Shown: positions 47,581 to 55,759, counted from the stretch's first letter. The stretch: 64,000 nt of DNA from an uncultured Clostridia bacterium (GCA_947624285.1 CANQJS010000002.1:123679-187678), one strand, 5' to 3'. The notes: a model not told the origin generated them from the letters alone. Made by a program: numbers and translations.

Positions 47581-49032
47581 ATGTTCAACAGTCTTCACGA
47601 GGAATGCGGAGTTTTCGGCATTTTTGAAACCGGCACCACAAATGTGGCGCAAACGGCGTATTTTGCGCTCTACGCTCTACAGCACAGAGGGCAGGAGTCG
47701 TGCGGGATAGCCGTGAATGACGACGGTGTTTTCACTCACCACAAGGGCGACGGACTTGTGCCGGAGGTGTTTACGGCTCAAAAGCTTGAAAAGCTCGGTC
47801 TCGGCAATATGGCGATAGGTCATGTGAGGTATTCCACCACGGGCGGCAAAAATCCAAACAATGTGCAGCCGCTTGTCATCCGTCATATCAAGGGCAATCT
47901 CGCGGTAGCGCACAACGGAAATCTTGTTAACGCCTATGAGCTCAGGAGGGAATTTGAGCTCGCCGGAGCGATATTCCACGGCACTTCGGACACGGAGGCG
48001 ATAGCCTATTCGATAGTTAAGGAGCGCCTTTCAAGCAAAAGCACGGAAGAGGCGATCGCAAAGGTGATGGAGCATATAAAAGGCGCGTATTCCTGCGTTG
48101 TGATGACCGCCACAAAGCTGATAGCCTTCAGAGACCCGATGGGATTTCACCCGCTATGCCTCGGCAAAACGGCGAGCGGGGCGTATGTTGTATCCTCCGA
48201 ATCCTGCGCGCTTGACGCGGTCGGTGCGGAGCTCATCCGCGATATAATGCCGGGAGAGATCGTAACGATAGGCTCAGACGGCGTTAGGTCTGACACAACA
48301 CATTGCGGCAAAAAGAGCGGGCTTTGCGTATTTGAATATATCTATTTTGCCCGCCCCGATTCCGTGATAGAGGGCTACTCAGTGCACCACGCGAGAATAA
48401 GAGCGGGCGAATTTCTCGCCAAGGAAAGCCCCGTTGACGCGGATATAGTTGTAGGCGTACCCGATTCGGGGCTTGACGCAGCTTTGGGATATTCCCGTGA
48501 AAGCGGCATACCCTACGGAGTGGGCTTTATCAAAAACAAGTATGTAGGCAGAAGCTTTATCCAGCCGAGCCAAAGCGGTCGTGACGGGGCAGTCAGAATA
48601 AAACTCAATGTTTTGAAAGAAAATATAAACGGAAAGCGCGTTATTATGATAGACGATTCCATAGTAAGGGGCACCACCTGCGCGAGAATAGTGAAGCTGC
48701 TCAGAGAAGCCGGCGCAAAAGAGGTGCATATGCGCGTTTCCTCCCCGCCTTTCAAATATCCCTGCTATTTCGGTACGGATGTAGACAGCAGCAGCGATTT
48801 GATAGCCTGCAAATGCGACACGGTAGAGGAGATAGCCCGCCGAATAGGCGTGGATTCCCTCGCGTATCTCTCAGTTGACGCAACTCATATGCTTGCGGGC
48901 AGTGGTTGCCACGGCGTATGCGACGGCTGTTTTACAGGGAATTATCCCGTTGAAGTGCCCAAGGAGCAGGCTAAGGATAAATTTGAAATGAAATTAAATC
49001 GGTTTTCTTCTTACTATCAAATACTTGACTAA
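47581..49032 (+). CDS. purF: Amidophosphoribosyltransferase
   Basis: PurF makes phosphoribosylamine from PRPP and glutamine, the first committed step of purine synthesis. The 483-residue product is the Bacillus-type enzyme with a short propeptide: C9 in HEECGVFG becomes the N-terminal nucleophile after cleavage. The glutaminase domain shows LQHRGQESCGIA and the phosphoribosyltransferase domain the PRPP loop VIMIDDSIVRGTT. Late cysteines (CYFG, CDGC) fit the 4Fe-4S cluster of this subtype. AGGGG lies upstream. It follows the glutamate synthase operon, and the other pur genes are not in the window. Confidence 0.97.
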   Translation: MFNSLHEECGVFGIFETGTTNVAQTAYFALYALQHRGQESCGIAVNDDGVFTHHKGDGLVPEVFTAQKLEKLGLGNMAIGHVRYSTTGGKNPNNVQPLVIRHIKGNLAVAHNGNLVNAYELRREFELAGAIFHGTSDTEAIAYSIVKERLSSKSTEEAIAKVMEHIKGAYSCVVMTATKLIAFRDPMGFHPLCLGKTASGAYVVSSESCALDAVGAELIRDIMPGEIVTIGSDGVRSDTTHCGKKSGLCVFEYIYFARPDSVIEGYSVHHARIRAGEFLAKESPVDADIVVGVPDSGLDAALGYSRESGIPYGVGFIKNKYVGRSFIQPSQSGRDGAVRIKLNVLKENINGKRVIMIDDSIVRGTTCARIVKLLREAGAKEVHMRVSSPPFKYPCYFGTDVDSSSDLIACKCDTVEEIARRIGVDSLAYLSVDATHMLAGSGCHGVCDGCFTGNYPVEVPKEQAKDKFEMKLNRFSSYYQILD

Positions 49033-49053
49033 TTAAAAAAAATGCTGTATAGT
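49025..49053 (+). promoter_or_regulatory. Promoter of tRNA-Ser overlapping the purF stop codon
   Basis: TTGACT (49025-49030), 17 bp spacer, TATAGT (49048-49053). The -35 covers the last codons of purF. Confidence 0.75.
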
Positions 49054-49089
49054 ATATGGGCGGCGCTGAGAAGCGCCGGTAAAATAAAC

Positions 49090-49182
49090 GCAGATGTGTC
49101 CGAGCTGGCCGAAGGAGCACGATTGGAAATCGTGTAAACGGCGACCACCGTTTCAAGAGTTCGAATCTCTTCATCTGCGCCA
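49090..49182 (+). tRNA. tRNA-Ser (anticodon GGA)
   Basis: Acceptor GCAGATG (49090-49096) pairs with CATCTGC (49172-49178). The anticodon arm CACGA-TTGGAAA-TCGTG has GGA at 49125-49127, there is the long variable arm of class II tRNAs, the T loop is TTCGAAT, the discriminator is G and CCA is encoded (49180-49182). It reads UCC and UCU. Confidence 0.95.
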
Positions 49183-49186
49183 TCGT

Positions 49187-49222
49187 CGCCGCAAGCGGAA
49201 TATCGCTTGCGGCGGTATTTTT
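49187..49222 (+). terminator. Terminator of tRNA-Ser
   Basis: Perfect 11-bp stem CGCCGCAAGCG (49187-49197) with CGCTTGCGGCG (49204-49214) and tail GTATTTTT. Its sequence closely matches the tRNA-Arg terminator at 3116. Confidence 0.9.
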
Positions 49223-49267
49223 GCAAGTACGCACTTGCAGAGCCGCCAACTTTTTTTGGCACAAGTA

Positions 49268-49295
49268 TTGATAAATTTTGGAAAAATATTATAAT
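49268..49295 (+). promoter_or_regulatory. Promoter of the PAP2 phosphatase gene
   Basis: TTGATA (49268-49273), 16 bp spacer, TATAAT (49290-49295), giving a leader of about 118 bases. Between it and the tRNA terminator is another hairpin, TGCAAGT-ACGC-ACTTGCA (49222-49239). Confidence 0.65.
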
Positions 49296-49364
49296 ATGTA
49301 TTCACAAGTGGGGTTAAAGCAGTATTTGCGTAAATAAGCCCACAAAAACCTTTTTGTGTTTGAT

Positions 49365-49382
49365 TCCCCTCAGCTATAATAA
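49365..49382 (+). repeat. 18-bp direct repeat, copy 1 (upstream of PAP2 gene)
   Basis: TCCCCTCAGCTATAATAA occurs here and identically at 50381-50398, flanking the PAP2 gene. A shorter match, CCCTCAGCTATA, occurs near 8753 in the leader of the beta-mannosidase gene. Confidence 0.6.
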
Positions 49383-49420
49383 AAAATCCGGCGGCTTTGA
49401 CCGCAGAAAAGGGGGACTTT

Positions 49421-50377
49421 ATGGATATTCAATATTTACTCTTTTTGCAGGATCTCAGAGAATCCATAGGAGGCGTTTTCAACGAGTTTTTCCTGCAAAT
49501 AAGCGACCTGTCCTACGGGATTTTCATCTGGACGCTTGCGTGCATCATTTTTTGGACGGTCGACAAGAAAAGCGGAGCGTTTATGTTTTTAAATGTGGCG
49601 GTTTCCCGATTTTTGATGCAGCTTTTGAAGCTTACCTTTTGTGTTTACCGGCCGTGGATACGCTCGGCGGAGATAGCGCCGATCGAAACGGCGTCCGGCT
49701 ATTCTTTTCCGAGCGGTCACAGCGTCACCGCCGCGTCCAACTACGGAACAGTTCTTGCGCGCTACGGCAAAAAACACCGTCCGCTTGGCGCGCTGATGAT
49801 CGTTATGCTCCTGCTCACCATGTTTTCCCGAAATTATATCGGCGTGCATACTCCGCAGGATGTAATAGTAGGAGCGGCGCTCGGACTTATTGTGGTGTTC
49901 CTTGGAATAAAGGCGTGGGAATGGATAGACAAAAAGCCCGAACGGGATTGGATAATTCCCTGCGCCGGCATAATTCTTACCGTGTTGTTTTTGCTTTACA
50001 TTTCGCTTAAATCCTATCCTTTGGATTACAGCGCGGACGGCAAGCTCATTGTTGACCCCGCGAAAATGATGAAGGACGGATTTAAAGACGCGGGACGCTT
50101 TCTCGGCGTAACGCTCGGCTGGTTTATAGAGCGGAGGCTCGTTCGCTTTTCTATGGATGTTACTGTTTTGCAAAAGGTTACAAGGTGCGGCGTCGGCTTT
50201 TTGCTCATTCTCCTCTATGAGCAGGTCGTAATGCCCGCCGTGACGAACGCCGTAAGCATTTCATGGATAGGCTTCGTGCTGACCTTCTGCGAGCTGATGC
50301 TGTTAATGGTCGTATATCCCTTCTGCTTCTCGCGGCTTGAGCGAAAAAGAAAGCCTGCGGCGGCGATGGCGGCGTGA
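49421..50377 (+). CDS. PAP2-family membrane phosphatase
   Basis: The 318-residue product has several transmembrane helices and the full acid phosphatase signature of PAP2 lipid phosphatases: KLTFCVYRP (motif 1, K and R of KxxxxxxRP), FPSGHS (motif 2 with the catalytic His) and SRNYIGVHTPQDV (motif 3 with the nucleophile His and Asp). Likely substrates are undecaprenyl pyrophosphate or phosphatidyl phosphates. A C-terminal extension of about 120 residues with further helices is longer than in PgpB/BcrC. AAGGGGG precedes the ATG at 49421. It is monocistronic with a terminator. Confidence 0.9.
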   Translation: MDIQYLLFLQDLRESIGGVFNEFFLQISDLSYGIFIWTLACIIFWTVDKKSGAFMFLNVAVSRFLMQLLKLTFCVYRPWIRSAEIAPIETASGYSFPSGHSVTAASNYGTVLARYGKKHRPLGALMIVMLLLTMFSRNYIGVHTPQDVIVGAALGLIVVFLGIKAWEWIDKKPERDWIIPCAGIILTVLFLLYISLKSYPLDYSADGKLIVDPAKMMKDGFKDAGRFLGVTLGWFIERRLVRFSMDVTVLQKVTRCGVGFLLILLYEQVVMPAVTNAVSISWIGFVLTFCELMLLMVVYPFCFSRLERKRKPAAAMAA

Positions 50378-50380
50378 AAC

Positions 50381-50398
50381 TCCCCTCAGCTATAATAA
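50381..50398 (+). repeat. 18-bp direct repeat, copy 2 (downstream of PAP2 gene)
   Basis: Identical to 49365-49382, starting 3 bases after the PAP2 stop codon. Confidence 0.6.
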
Positions 50399-50402
50399 TA
50401 AA

Positions 50403-50445
50403 ACCGCTCACCGGGTCTTGTGATCCGATGAGCGGTAATTTTTTT
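50403..50445 (+). terminator. Terminator of the PAP2 gene
   Basis: ACCGCTCA (50403-50410) pairs with TGAGCGGT (50429-50436), with an inner GGGTC/GATCC helix, followed by AATTTTTTT. Confidence 0.85.
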
Positions 50446-50519
50446 CGGCTCGATTTTTTGGAGTATATCAAAAACAATTCGTGATTTGTCAAACAGCGCA
50501 AGCCGACGCCTGCCTGATT

Positions 50520-51692
50520 TTATCTTACAAATGTCTTTTTAGCTGTCTCTACAGCCTCCTGGGTAAGTCGGTCGAGGTCGGGTATCAAGTTCTCCGCCGC
50601 CTCAACATCTTCGCATTTCGGCCTCGTTTTCGGGTGCTTCGGGGTGAAAACGGTGCAGCAGTCCTCATACGGCTGTATGGAGGTCTCAAAGGTGTCTATC
50701 TTTCTCGCTGTTGCAACTATTTCATCCTTATCCATTCCTATGCAGGGGCGAAAAACAGGCATATTCGCCGCGCTGTCCGTGCAGGCAAGGGCGTAGATCG
50801 TCTGGCTCGCCACCTGCCCCACGCTTTCGCCTGTTATCAGCGCGGTGCAGTTTTGCTTTTGCGCTATACGCTCGCTTATCCTCATCATAATGCGCCGCAT
50901 AACAAGAGTGAAGTATTCCTCGGGGCAATTATCCCTTATAGCCTCTTGAATTTTTGTAAACGGTATTACATAAGCGGTTATTGTGCCGCAGTACGCCGCC
51001 ACCTTTTTCAGTAGCTCCATAACTTTCATTTCGGCAAGCTCGCTCGTGTATGGCGGCGAGGCAAAATGAACGGCAACAAGCTCGATTCCGCGCTTTGCCA
51101 TCATATACGCCGCCACAGGGGAATCTATGCCGCCGCTTATCAGCACCGCGGCTCTTCCGCTTGTTCCCGTTGGCATACCGCCCGCGCCCTTGATGTTGTT
51201 GCCGCGGACAAAGGCGTATCTGTCCCTCACCTCAACGGTGACGAGCACATCGGGGTTGTGAACATCTACCTTCAGATTATGAAATTTCGCAAGCAGCTCT
51301 CCGCCGAGCTCGCTGCTTATCTGCGGGGATTTCAGAGGAAACTGCTTGTCGCTTCGCTTTGCCTCAACCTTAAAGGTTTTCGCAAGCGAAAGCTCTTCGG
51401 CAAGGTATTCCTTCGCCGTGCGGATTATATCCGCCATATCCTTTTCGCAAACGGCGGCACGGGAAAGCGCGGCGATGCCAAACACCTTTTCAAGCGCGCT
51501 CGCCGCGTCGTCAAGGTCGATATCCTCATTTTGCGGCTCGACCATTATTGTGGATTGGCTTTTTGTAAAAGTAAAGTCGCCTATGGGCAAAAGGTGCTTT
51601 TTCATATTTTTTATGAGAATATCCTCAAAGGTGTTTCTGTTAAGCCCCTTGAGCACAAGCTCGCCGTTTTTTACAAGTATTATCTCTTTCAT
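50520..51692 (-). CDS. thiI: tRNA 4-thiouridine sulfurtransferase ThiI
   Basis: ThiI puts sulfur on U8 of tRNA and can serve thiamine synthesis. The 390-residue product has the N-terminal ferredoxin-like and THUMP domains (about 1-165) and the PP-loop ATPase domain with SGGIDS at 186-191. The C-terminal rhodanese domain of E. coli ThiI is missing, as in B. subtilis, where a dedicated cysteine desulfurase (NifZ) encoded next to thiI hands over sulfur. Here the desulfurase gene ends one base before the ThiI start. ATG at 51692 follows CGAGGAA; the open frame extends upstream into the desulfurase gene. Confidence 0.95.
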   Translation of the reverse strand: MKEIILVKNGELVLKGLNRNTFEDILIKNMKKHLLPIGDFTFTKSQSTIMVEPQNEDIDLDDAASALEKVFGIAALSRAAVCEKDMADIIRTAKEYLAEELSLAKTFKVEAKRSDKQFPLKSPQISSELGGELLAKFHNLKVDVHNPDVLVTVEVRDRYAFVRGNNIKGAGGMPTGTSGRAAVLISGGIDSPVAAYMMAKRGIELVAVHFASPPYTSELAEMKVMELLKKVAAYCGTITAYVIPFTKIQEAIRDNCPEEYFTLVMRRIMMRISERIAQKQNCTALITGESVGQVASQTIYALACTDSAANMPVFRPCIGMDKDEIVATARKIDTFETSIQPYEDCCTVFTPKHPKTRPKCEDVEAAENLIPDLDRLTQEAVETAKKTFVR

Positions 51693-51693
51693 A

Positions 51694-52830
51694 TCAGTTC
51701 CTCGGATATTTTTCGACTGTTTTTGCAAGCGCGAAGCACAGCGCGTCAACATCGGCTTTTGTGCTGTATGCGGAAAAGCTCACGCGTATGCTCTTGTCCA
51801 CAATTTCATCGCTCAGCCCCATCGCCGTTAGCACATGGCTTCTTTTGCCCTTCGCGCAGGCGGAGCCGCTGCTCACATAAACGCCGTAGTTGGCGGAAAG
51901 CTCCTGAACGATAGTCTGACTGCGCATAAAGGTGGGCACAAACAGATTTATTATATACGGAGAGGCGTATTCGCCGCTGTTGAAGGCTATGCCGTCTATC
52001 GCGGAAAGCGCGCTTTTCGCATAGGCATTGAGCGCCTTTGTTTTTTTGATTTGCTCTTTCGGCTCCGGCAGGGCATCCGCCGCCGCGCCAAACCCCGCAA
52101 TTAAGGGAGAGGCCTCCGTTCCGGGGCGCAGGCGTTTTTCCTGCTCGCCTCCGAACGCCCTCGGCAGTATTCTGACTCCCTTGCGTATATAAAGCGCGCC
52201 GCAGCCCTTGGGACCGTGGATCTTATGAGCCGATACGGTGACAAGATCAGCGCCCGTTTTTTTCGGCTTTACATCTATTTTGCCGAATGCCTGAACGCAG
52301 TCGGTGTGTATCAAAGCGGGAGCGCCCTCCGCCGTGCAAATGCGCCTTATTTTATCGACCGGCAGTACGGAGCCCACCTCATTGTTGATATACATTACGG
52401 ATACAAGCACCGTTTTGTCGTTTACAGCCTGCGCAAGCTGAGAAACGGAGATGTTTCCGTACCTGTCGGGCTTGAGCCTCACGACCTCGAAGCCCTCTTT
52501 CTCAAGTTCGTTTACGCCTTGTAAAACGCTCTCATGCTCTATGGCGGTGGTGACTATTCGATTTCCCTTTCGCCTGTTGGCGTATGCCGCTCCGAAAACG
52601 GCAAGATTGTTTGCCTCCGTGCCGCCGCTTGTAAAATATATCTCATCCGCGTCACAGCCCAGCACGCGCGCAATGCTCGCTCGCGCGTTTATGACCGCCT
52701 TTGCCGCCTCTATTCCCAAACCGTGAAGGCTTGACGGATTGCCGTAGTTTTCCTCCATCATAAGGCGAACGGCGTTCACAGCCTCGCGGCAGGGCTTCGT
52801 TGTAGCGCTGTTGTCAAGATAAGCCGCCAT
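51694..52830 (-). CDS. Cysteine desulfurase (NifS/IscS family), partner of ThiI
   Basis: This PLP enzyme takes sulfur from cysteine as an enzyme persulfide. The 378-residue product has K203 (SAHKIHGPKG) for PLP, IHTDCVQAFG with the PLP-contacting Asp, and the active-site C325 in SSGSACAKG on the mobile loop. The gene order with thiI points to a NifZ-like role in tRNA thiolation, though supply to Fe-S assembly or the TtcA-like enzyme is possible. It overlaps the upstream HAD-Nudix gene by 17 bases and is followed directly by thiI, so the three genes are co-translated. Confidence 0.93.
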   Translation of the reverse strand: MAAYLDNSATTKPCREAVNAVRLMMEENYGNPSSLHGLGIEAAKAVINARASIARVLGCDADEIYFTSGGTEANNLAVFGAAYANRRKGNRIVTTAIEHESVLQGVNELEKEGFEVVRLKPDRYGNISVSQLAQAVNDKTVLVSVMYINNEVGSVLPVDKIRRICTAEGAPALIHTDCVQAFGKIDVKPKKTGADLVTVSAHKIHGPKGCGALYIRKGVRILPRAFGGEQEKRLRPGTEASPLIAGFGAAADALPEPKEQIKKTKALNAYAKSALSAIDGIAFNSGEYASPYIINLFVPTFMRSQTIVQELSANYGVYVSSGSACAKGKRSHVLTAMGLSDEIVDKSIRVSFSAYSTKADVDALCFALAKTVEKYPRN

Positions 52831-54004
52831 TTTTCTTCAATTCCCTTGTTTTAAGTATTCCGATTATCGTTTTAGCGTCCTTAAATTCACCGCTCAGGCA
52901 TTTTTCGTATGCCGTTTTAAGAGGAATTTTGCACACATCGAGAAATTCCCCTTCATCGGTCGCCTGATGAGTGGTTTTAAGCCCGACGGCGGCGAAAATG
53001 CTTATTATTTCACTGCAATAGCCCGGGGTGGGATATATTTCACCGAGAGGTATCATCTTTTCGGCTACCACTCCGCACTCCTCCTCAAGCTCGCGGATCC
53101 CCGCGCTAAGGGGCTCTTCGCCGCGTTCAAGCTTGCCGGCGGGCACCTCGTAAATCGTTTCTTTATAGGGAGCTCTGAACTGCCGCACCATAAGGACCTC
53201 GTCCTTATCGGTCAGCGGAACTATTGCCACTCCGCCCGGATGGTCAACTATTTCGCGCGTTGAGGTCGAGCCGTCCACCAACATTACCGTGTCCTCATGA
53301 ACGGTGAATATCCTGCCGCTGAAAATGCCCTTTGATTCTTCGGTCTGCTCAAAAAATCCGAGCGCTATCGATTCGATATCCTTGGGCTTTTCGGCAATGA
53401 ATTTTGCTCCCGCCTCAATAAATTCAAACTTGCTGCCGTAGCCCCAAAGAACGCCCGCGCTGTCAACACGGTTTTGTTTAGCTCCTATTATGTCGTAATT
53501 CTTGTCTCCCACCATAAGAGCGTCCTCAAAGTCCATGCCGAGAGCCTTTACGCATTTGAGTATTATATCCGATTTAGGAACACAGTCCTCGGTGAAGGTC
53601 ACTCCGCAGACTGCGTCAAAGTATTCGTAGATACCGAAATGCTTAAGCAGAGCTTCCGCAAAGGGAAGGGGCTTTGAAGTCGCAACGCCCAATTTTATTC
53701 CGTCACTCTTTAAAGCTTTTAACAGCTTTTCAATACCAGCGTAGAGCTCGCTTTCAAAAAGCCCCGTATCTGTGTAGCGCTCACGGTATTTTTTAACAAG
53801 CGCCTCCGCCTGCGCGGGCGACGCGCCGTATTTTTCCTGAAATGTCACCAAAAGCGGAGGACCGATAAAGTAATTGAGCTCGCTTAAGTCGTCGGGAACA
53901 GGGTAGCCGAAGCTTTCCAACGCGTAGGCGGCGCTTTTAACTATGCCTTCGCCGGTTTCGCATATGGTGCCGTCAAAATCAAAAATAACGGATTTGTATC
54001 TCAT
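52814..54004 (-). CDS. HAD phosphatase-Nudix hydrolase fusion
   Basis: The 396-residue product joins two enzymes. Residues 1-215 form a phosphoglycolate phosphatase-like HAD hydrolase with DFDGT (nucleophile D9, acid D11), the ATSKP motif II and GDKNYD (166-171). Residues 225-396 form an ADP-ribose pyrophosphatase-like Nudix hydrolase whose Nudix box (290-312, GKLERGEEPLSAGIRELEEE then CG) is intact. Two-step breakdown is imaginable: Nudix cleavage of a nucleotide sugar followed by dephosphorylation (inference). The frame is continuous with no sign of a sequencing join. It is first in the operon with the cysteine desulfurase and thiI. Confidence 0.9.
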   Translation of the reverse strand: MRYKSVIFDFDGTICETGEGIVKSAAYALESFGYPVPDDLSELNYFIGPPLLVTFQEKYGASPAQAEALVKKYRERYTDTGLFESELYAGIEKLLKALKSDGIKLGVATSKPLPFAEALLKHFGIYEYFDAVCGVTFTEDCVPKSDIILKCVKALGMDFEDALMVGDKNYDIIGAKQNRVDSAGVLWGYGSKFEFIEAGAKFIAEKPKDIESIALGFFEQTEESKGIFSGRIFTVHEDTVMLVDGSTSTREIVDHPGGVAIVPLTDKDEVLMVRQFRAPYKETIYEVPAGKLERGEEPLSAGIRELEEECGVVAEKMIPLGEIYPTPGYCSEIISIFAAVGLKTTHQATDEGEFLDVCKIPLKTAYEKCLSGEFKDAKTIIGILKTRELKKNGGLS

Positions 54005-54039
54005 ATCTAACCATCCTTTTCGTTGGTCGCATAAATGTT

Positions 54040-54068
54040 AGTATATCATAAAATTTAAATTATTACAA
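54040..54068 (-). promoter_or_regulatory. Promoter of the HAD-Nudix/cysteine desulfurase/thiI operon
   Basis: On the minus strand TTGTAA (54068-54063), 17 bp spacer, TATACT (54045-54040). Confidence 0.7.
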
Positions 54069-54108
54069 CAATATGAGATTAAAAGAAGCGGCGCTTTTGC
54101 ATACAAGA

Positions 54109-54137
54109 TTGAATTTGCCGATATGATATGATAAAAT
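54109..54137 (+). promoter_or_regulatory. Probable promoter of the DUF1624 gene
   Basis: TTGAAT (54109-54114), 17 bp spacer, TAAAAT (54132-54137). Confidence 0.5.
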
Positions 54138-54170
54138 AACCTTGGTTTATTTATGTTAGCGGGTGATTTT

Positions 54171-54938
54171 TTGAAAGACGGAGCAAGACGCATTCTTTTG
54201 CTTGACGAAATACGCGGATTTGCCATAATCTGTATGGTTATCCACCACCTGTTTTATAATTTGGGCTTTGTTATGGGGATAGAAGCCGGTTATGATATTT
54301 TTAACGCCCTTTGTATATTTCAGCCGTTTTTCTGGTCGGCGTTCATCATAACATCGGGCATATGCTCACGCCTTTCACGCAGCGCCGTTAAAAGAGGGCT
54401 GATTGTATTCGCCGGCGGGCTTGCGGTTACTCTTGTAACGGCGGTGATAATGCCGCTTATGGGTATTACCGGCGCGGAGATATATTTCGGCATACTCTCC
54501 TGCCTCGGCATATGTATGATAACAGCGGGGCTCGCGATGCCCCTGATTGAAAAATGCAACGAAAAAATCGGCGCCGCCGTCTGCGCGTTTCTTTTTCTTT
54601 CCACATATGATATCTCCCGAAAAAAACTGCTCTTCGGGCTGATAACGCTGCCGGATTTTCTGTATCGCAGCAATATTCTTTTTCCGCTCGGCTTTTATTC
54701 AAAAAGTTTTCATTCCGCCGATTATTTTTCCCTTATTCCGTGGATATTTCTTTTCCTTGCGGGCGCTTTCATCGGCAAATACGCCGCCGACGGCTCTTTC
54801 CCCGAATTTGCATATAAGAGCCACGCGAAATTCCTGCAAAAAGCCGGAAAATACAGCTTTTGGATATACCTTGCGCACCAGCCGATAATGTACGCGATTC
54901 TCTATCCGATAAAGCTTCTTATCTCCCTTTTTCAATAA
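54171..54938 (+). CDS. Heparan-alpha-glucosaminide N-acetyltransferase-like membrane protein (DUF1624)
   Basis: The 255-residue product has about seven hydrophobic helices and begins with the family hallmark RRILLLDEIRGFAIICMVIHH. This marks the HGSNAT catalytic domain (DUF1624), related to acyltransferases that move acetyl groups across membranes. The second half contains HQPIMYAILYP near the end, like other members. Its substrate in bacteria is unknown; cell-surface sugar acetylation is a guess. TTG at 54171 is preferred because GCGGGTGA precedes it and transcription should begin near 54144; ATG at 54153 in the same frame has no ribosome binding site. Confidence 0.8.
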   Translation: MKDGARRILLLDEIRGFAIICMVIHHLFYNLGFVMGIEAGYDIFNALCIFQPFFWSAFIITSGICSRLSRSAVKRGLIVFAGGLAVTLVTAVIMPLMGITGAEIYFGILSCLGICMITAGLAMPLIEKCNEKIGAAVCAFLFLSTYDISRKKLLFGLITLPDFLYRSNILFPLGFYSKSFHSADYFSLIPWIFLFLAGAFIGKYAADGSFPEFAYKSHAKFLQKAGKYSFWIYLAHQPIMYAILYPIKLLISLFQ

Positions 54939-54940
54939 AC

Positions 54941-54979
54941 AAAAAAGCACACTTTTCATAAAATAGAAAGGTGTGCTTT
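54941..54979. terminator. Terminator between the DUF1624 gene and the sigma-like gene
   Basis: AAAGCACACTTTTC (54944-54957) pairs with GAAAGGTGTGCTTT (54966-54979). On the minus strand it is followed by TTTTTTG, so it mainly ends the SOS-regulated operon; the plus-strand tail is poor in T. Confidence 0.75.
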
Positions 54980-55054
54980 CCAACTTGTTGGAAACGGTGG
55001 ATAAAATATCCCTCAGAACAGCCGTTTTTGTATCAGTTGTTAATATAGATCTTT

Positions 55055-55390
55055 TCACTCTGCCGATGAGTTTTCCCAGTTTATCCACATATTGTTTGCC
55101 CGATGGAGCGCGACTATGCAGTAAGACAGTCTGTTGTTCACAATGCCTTTCGCGGTGGCGATATGCCTGCATACGGTGGGCTGGGAAAGCCCAAGCCTTT
55201 TTGCTATTTCCTCCTGATTGAGCTTAAGGGAATATTTCATTTTCAGGCAGCAGCGCTGGCGTTCGGTAAGGTCGTTTTTCAATATGAGCGGCAAAACGCT
55301 TGAAACCGCTGTTTTTGTTACGGTTTGAGAATCTAAATCCCCGCCGTAATCGGGCTCTTCACCAAAATAAGTGTCTATAAAATCTATCAC
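55055..55390 (-). CDS. Small protein with a sigma-70 region-4-like helix-turn-helix
   Basis: The 111-residue product has a non-conserved acidic N-terminus (1-30) and a sigma-70 region-4-like module at about 41-85: LTERQRCCLKMKYSLKLNQE then EIAKRLGLSQPTVCRHIATA. That is the pattern of sigma factor domain 4 or LuxR-type HTH. Regions 1-3 are absent, so it cannot be a complete sigma factor; it could be a transcription regulator or one half of a split sigma. GTG at 55390 has GAGAGG 8 bases upstream; GTG at 55399 is the alternative. It is second in a two-gene operon controlled by a LexA-box promoter. Phage ArpU-like regulators are a possible relative. Confidence 0.75.
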   Translation of the reverse strand: MIDFIDTYFGEEPDYGGDLDSQTVTKTAVSSVLPLILKNDLTERQRCCLKMKYSLKLNQEEIAKRLGLSQPTVCRHIATAKGIVNNRLSYCIVALHRANNMWINWENSSAE

Positions 55391-55402
55391 GGCGCACACC
55401 TC

Positions 55403-55606
55403 TCAATCCTCATCGTAATATGATGTAAGTATTTCGGCTGTCCTCTTGCACTCAAACGCCATATCGTAGTATATTTTGAGACGCTTTCTGAGCAGATACA
55501 GATCCTCCCCCGTATATACATACAGCAAAGGCCGCAGGCCGTCGATTTTCGCACTTAATATTTTATATTGATTCATATATTCTTCGGCTAATTTTTCTAT
55601 CGTCAT
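55403..55606 (-). CDS. 67-residue helical protein, first gene of the SOS-box mini-operon
   Basis: The 67-residue product is predicted to be two long helices: EKLAEEYMNQYKILSAKIDG and GEDLYLLRKRLKIYYDMAFE then CKRTAEILTSYY. It is likely soluble and may form a helical hairpin or dimer. I do not recognise a family; similar small proteins precede sigma-4-like regulators in some Firmicutes elements (from memory, not checked). AAAGGA lies 7 bases before the ATG. The stop codon is 12 bases before the preferred start of the HTH gene, whose ribosome binding site overlaps it. It may be the partner or antagonist of the HTH protein (inference). Confidence 0.7.
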   Translation of the reverse strand: MTIEKLAEEYMNQYKILSAKIDGLRPLLYVYTGEDLYLLRKRLKIYYDMAFECKRTAEILTSYYDED

Positions 55607-55628
55607 AATCTTGTCCTTTCTTATTGCT

Positions 55629-55706
55629 AAAATCTCAAAGCGAAGCGGTCAAGGGCGGGACCGGGAGATACGCCGGCGGGGCTGTGAATCCGTCATATGA
55701 GATTTT
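55629..55706 (-). promoter_or_regulatory. Folded GC-rich leader of the SOS-box operon
   Basis: In the leader (about 147 bases from the predicted transcript start to the ATG), AAAATCTCA (minus strand 55706-55698) pairs over nine bases with TGAGATTTT (55637-55629). It closes a 60-base GC-rich core in otherwise AT-rich DNA, containing inverted segments such as GGCG...CGCC and CGGTC...GACCG. No known RNA family was recognised. Confidence 0.45.
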
Positions 55707-55759
55707 GGAAATAGTTTTATTTTATATGTCGGAAAGGGCGGAATCTCCTACATCGTCTT

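Noticed and set aside
55638..55697. Cobalamin-type riboswitch in the folded leader near the SOS operon
   Set aside because: A few words resemble the B12 box, but the required order and the adenosylcobalamin core are absent, and the downstream genes are unrelated to B12.
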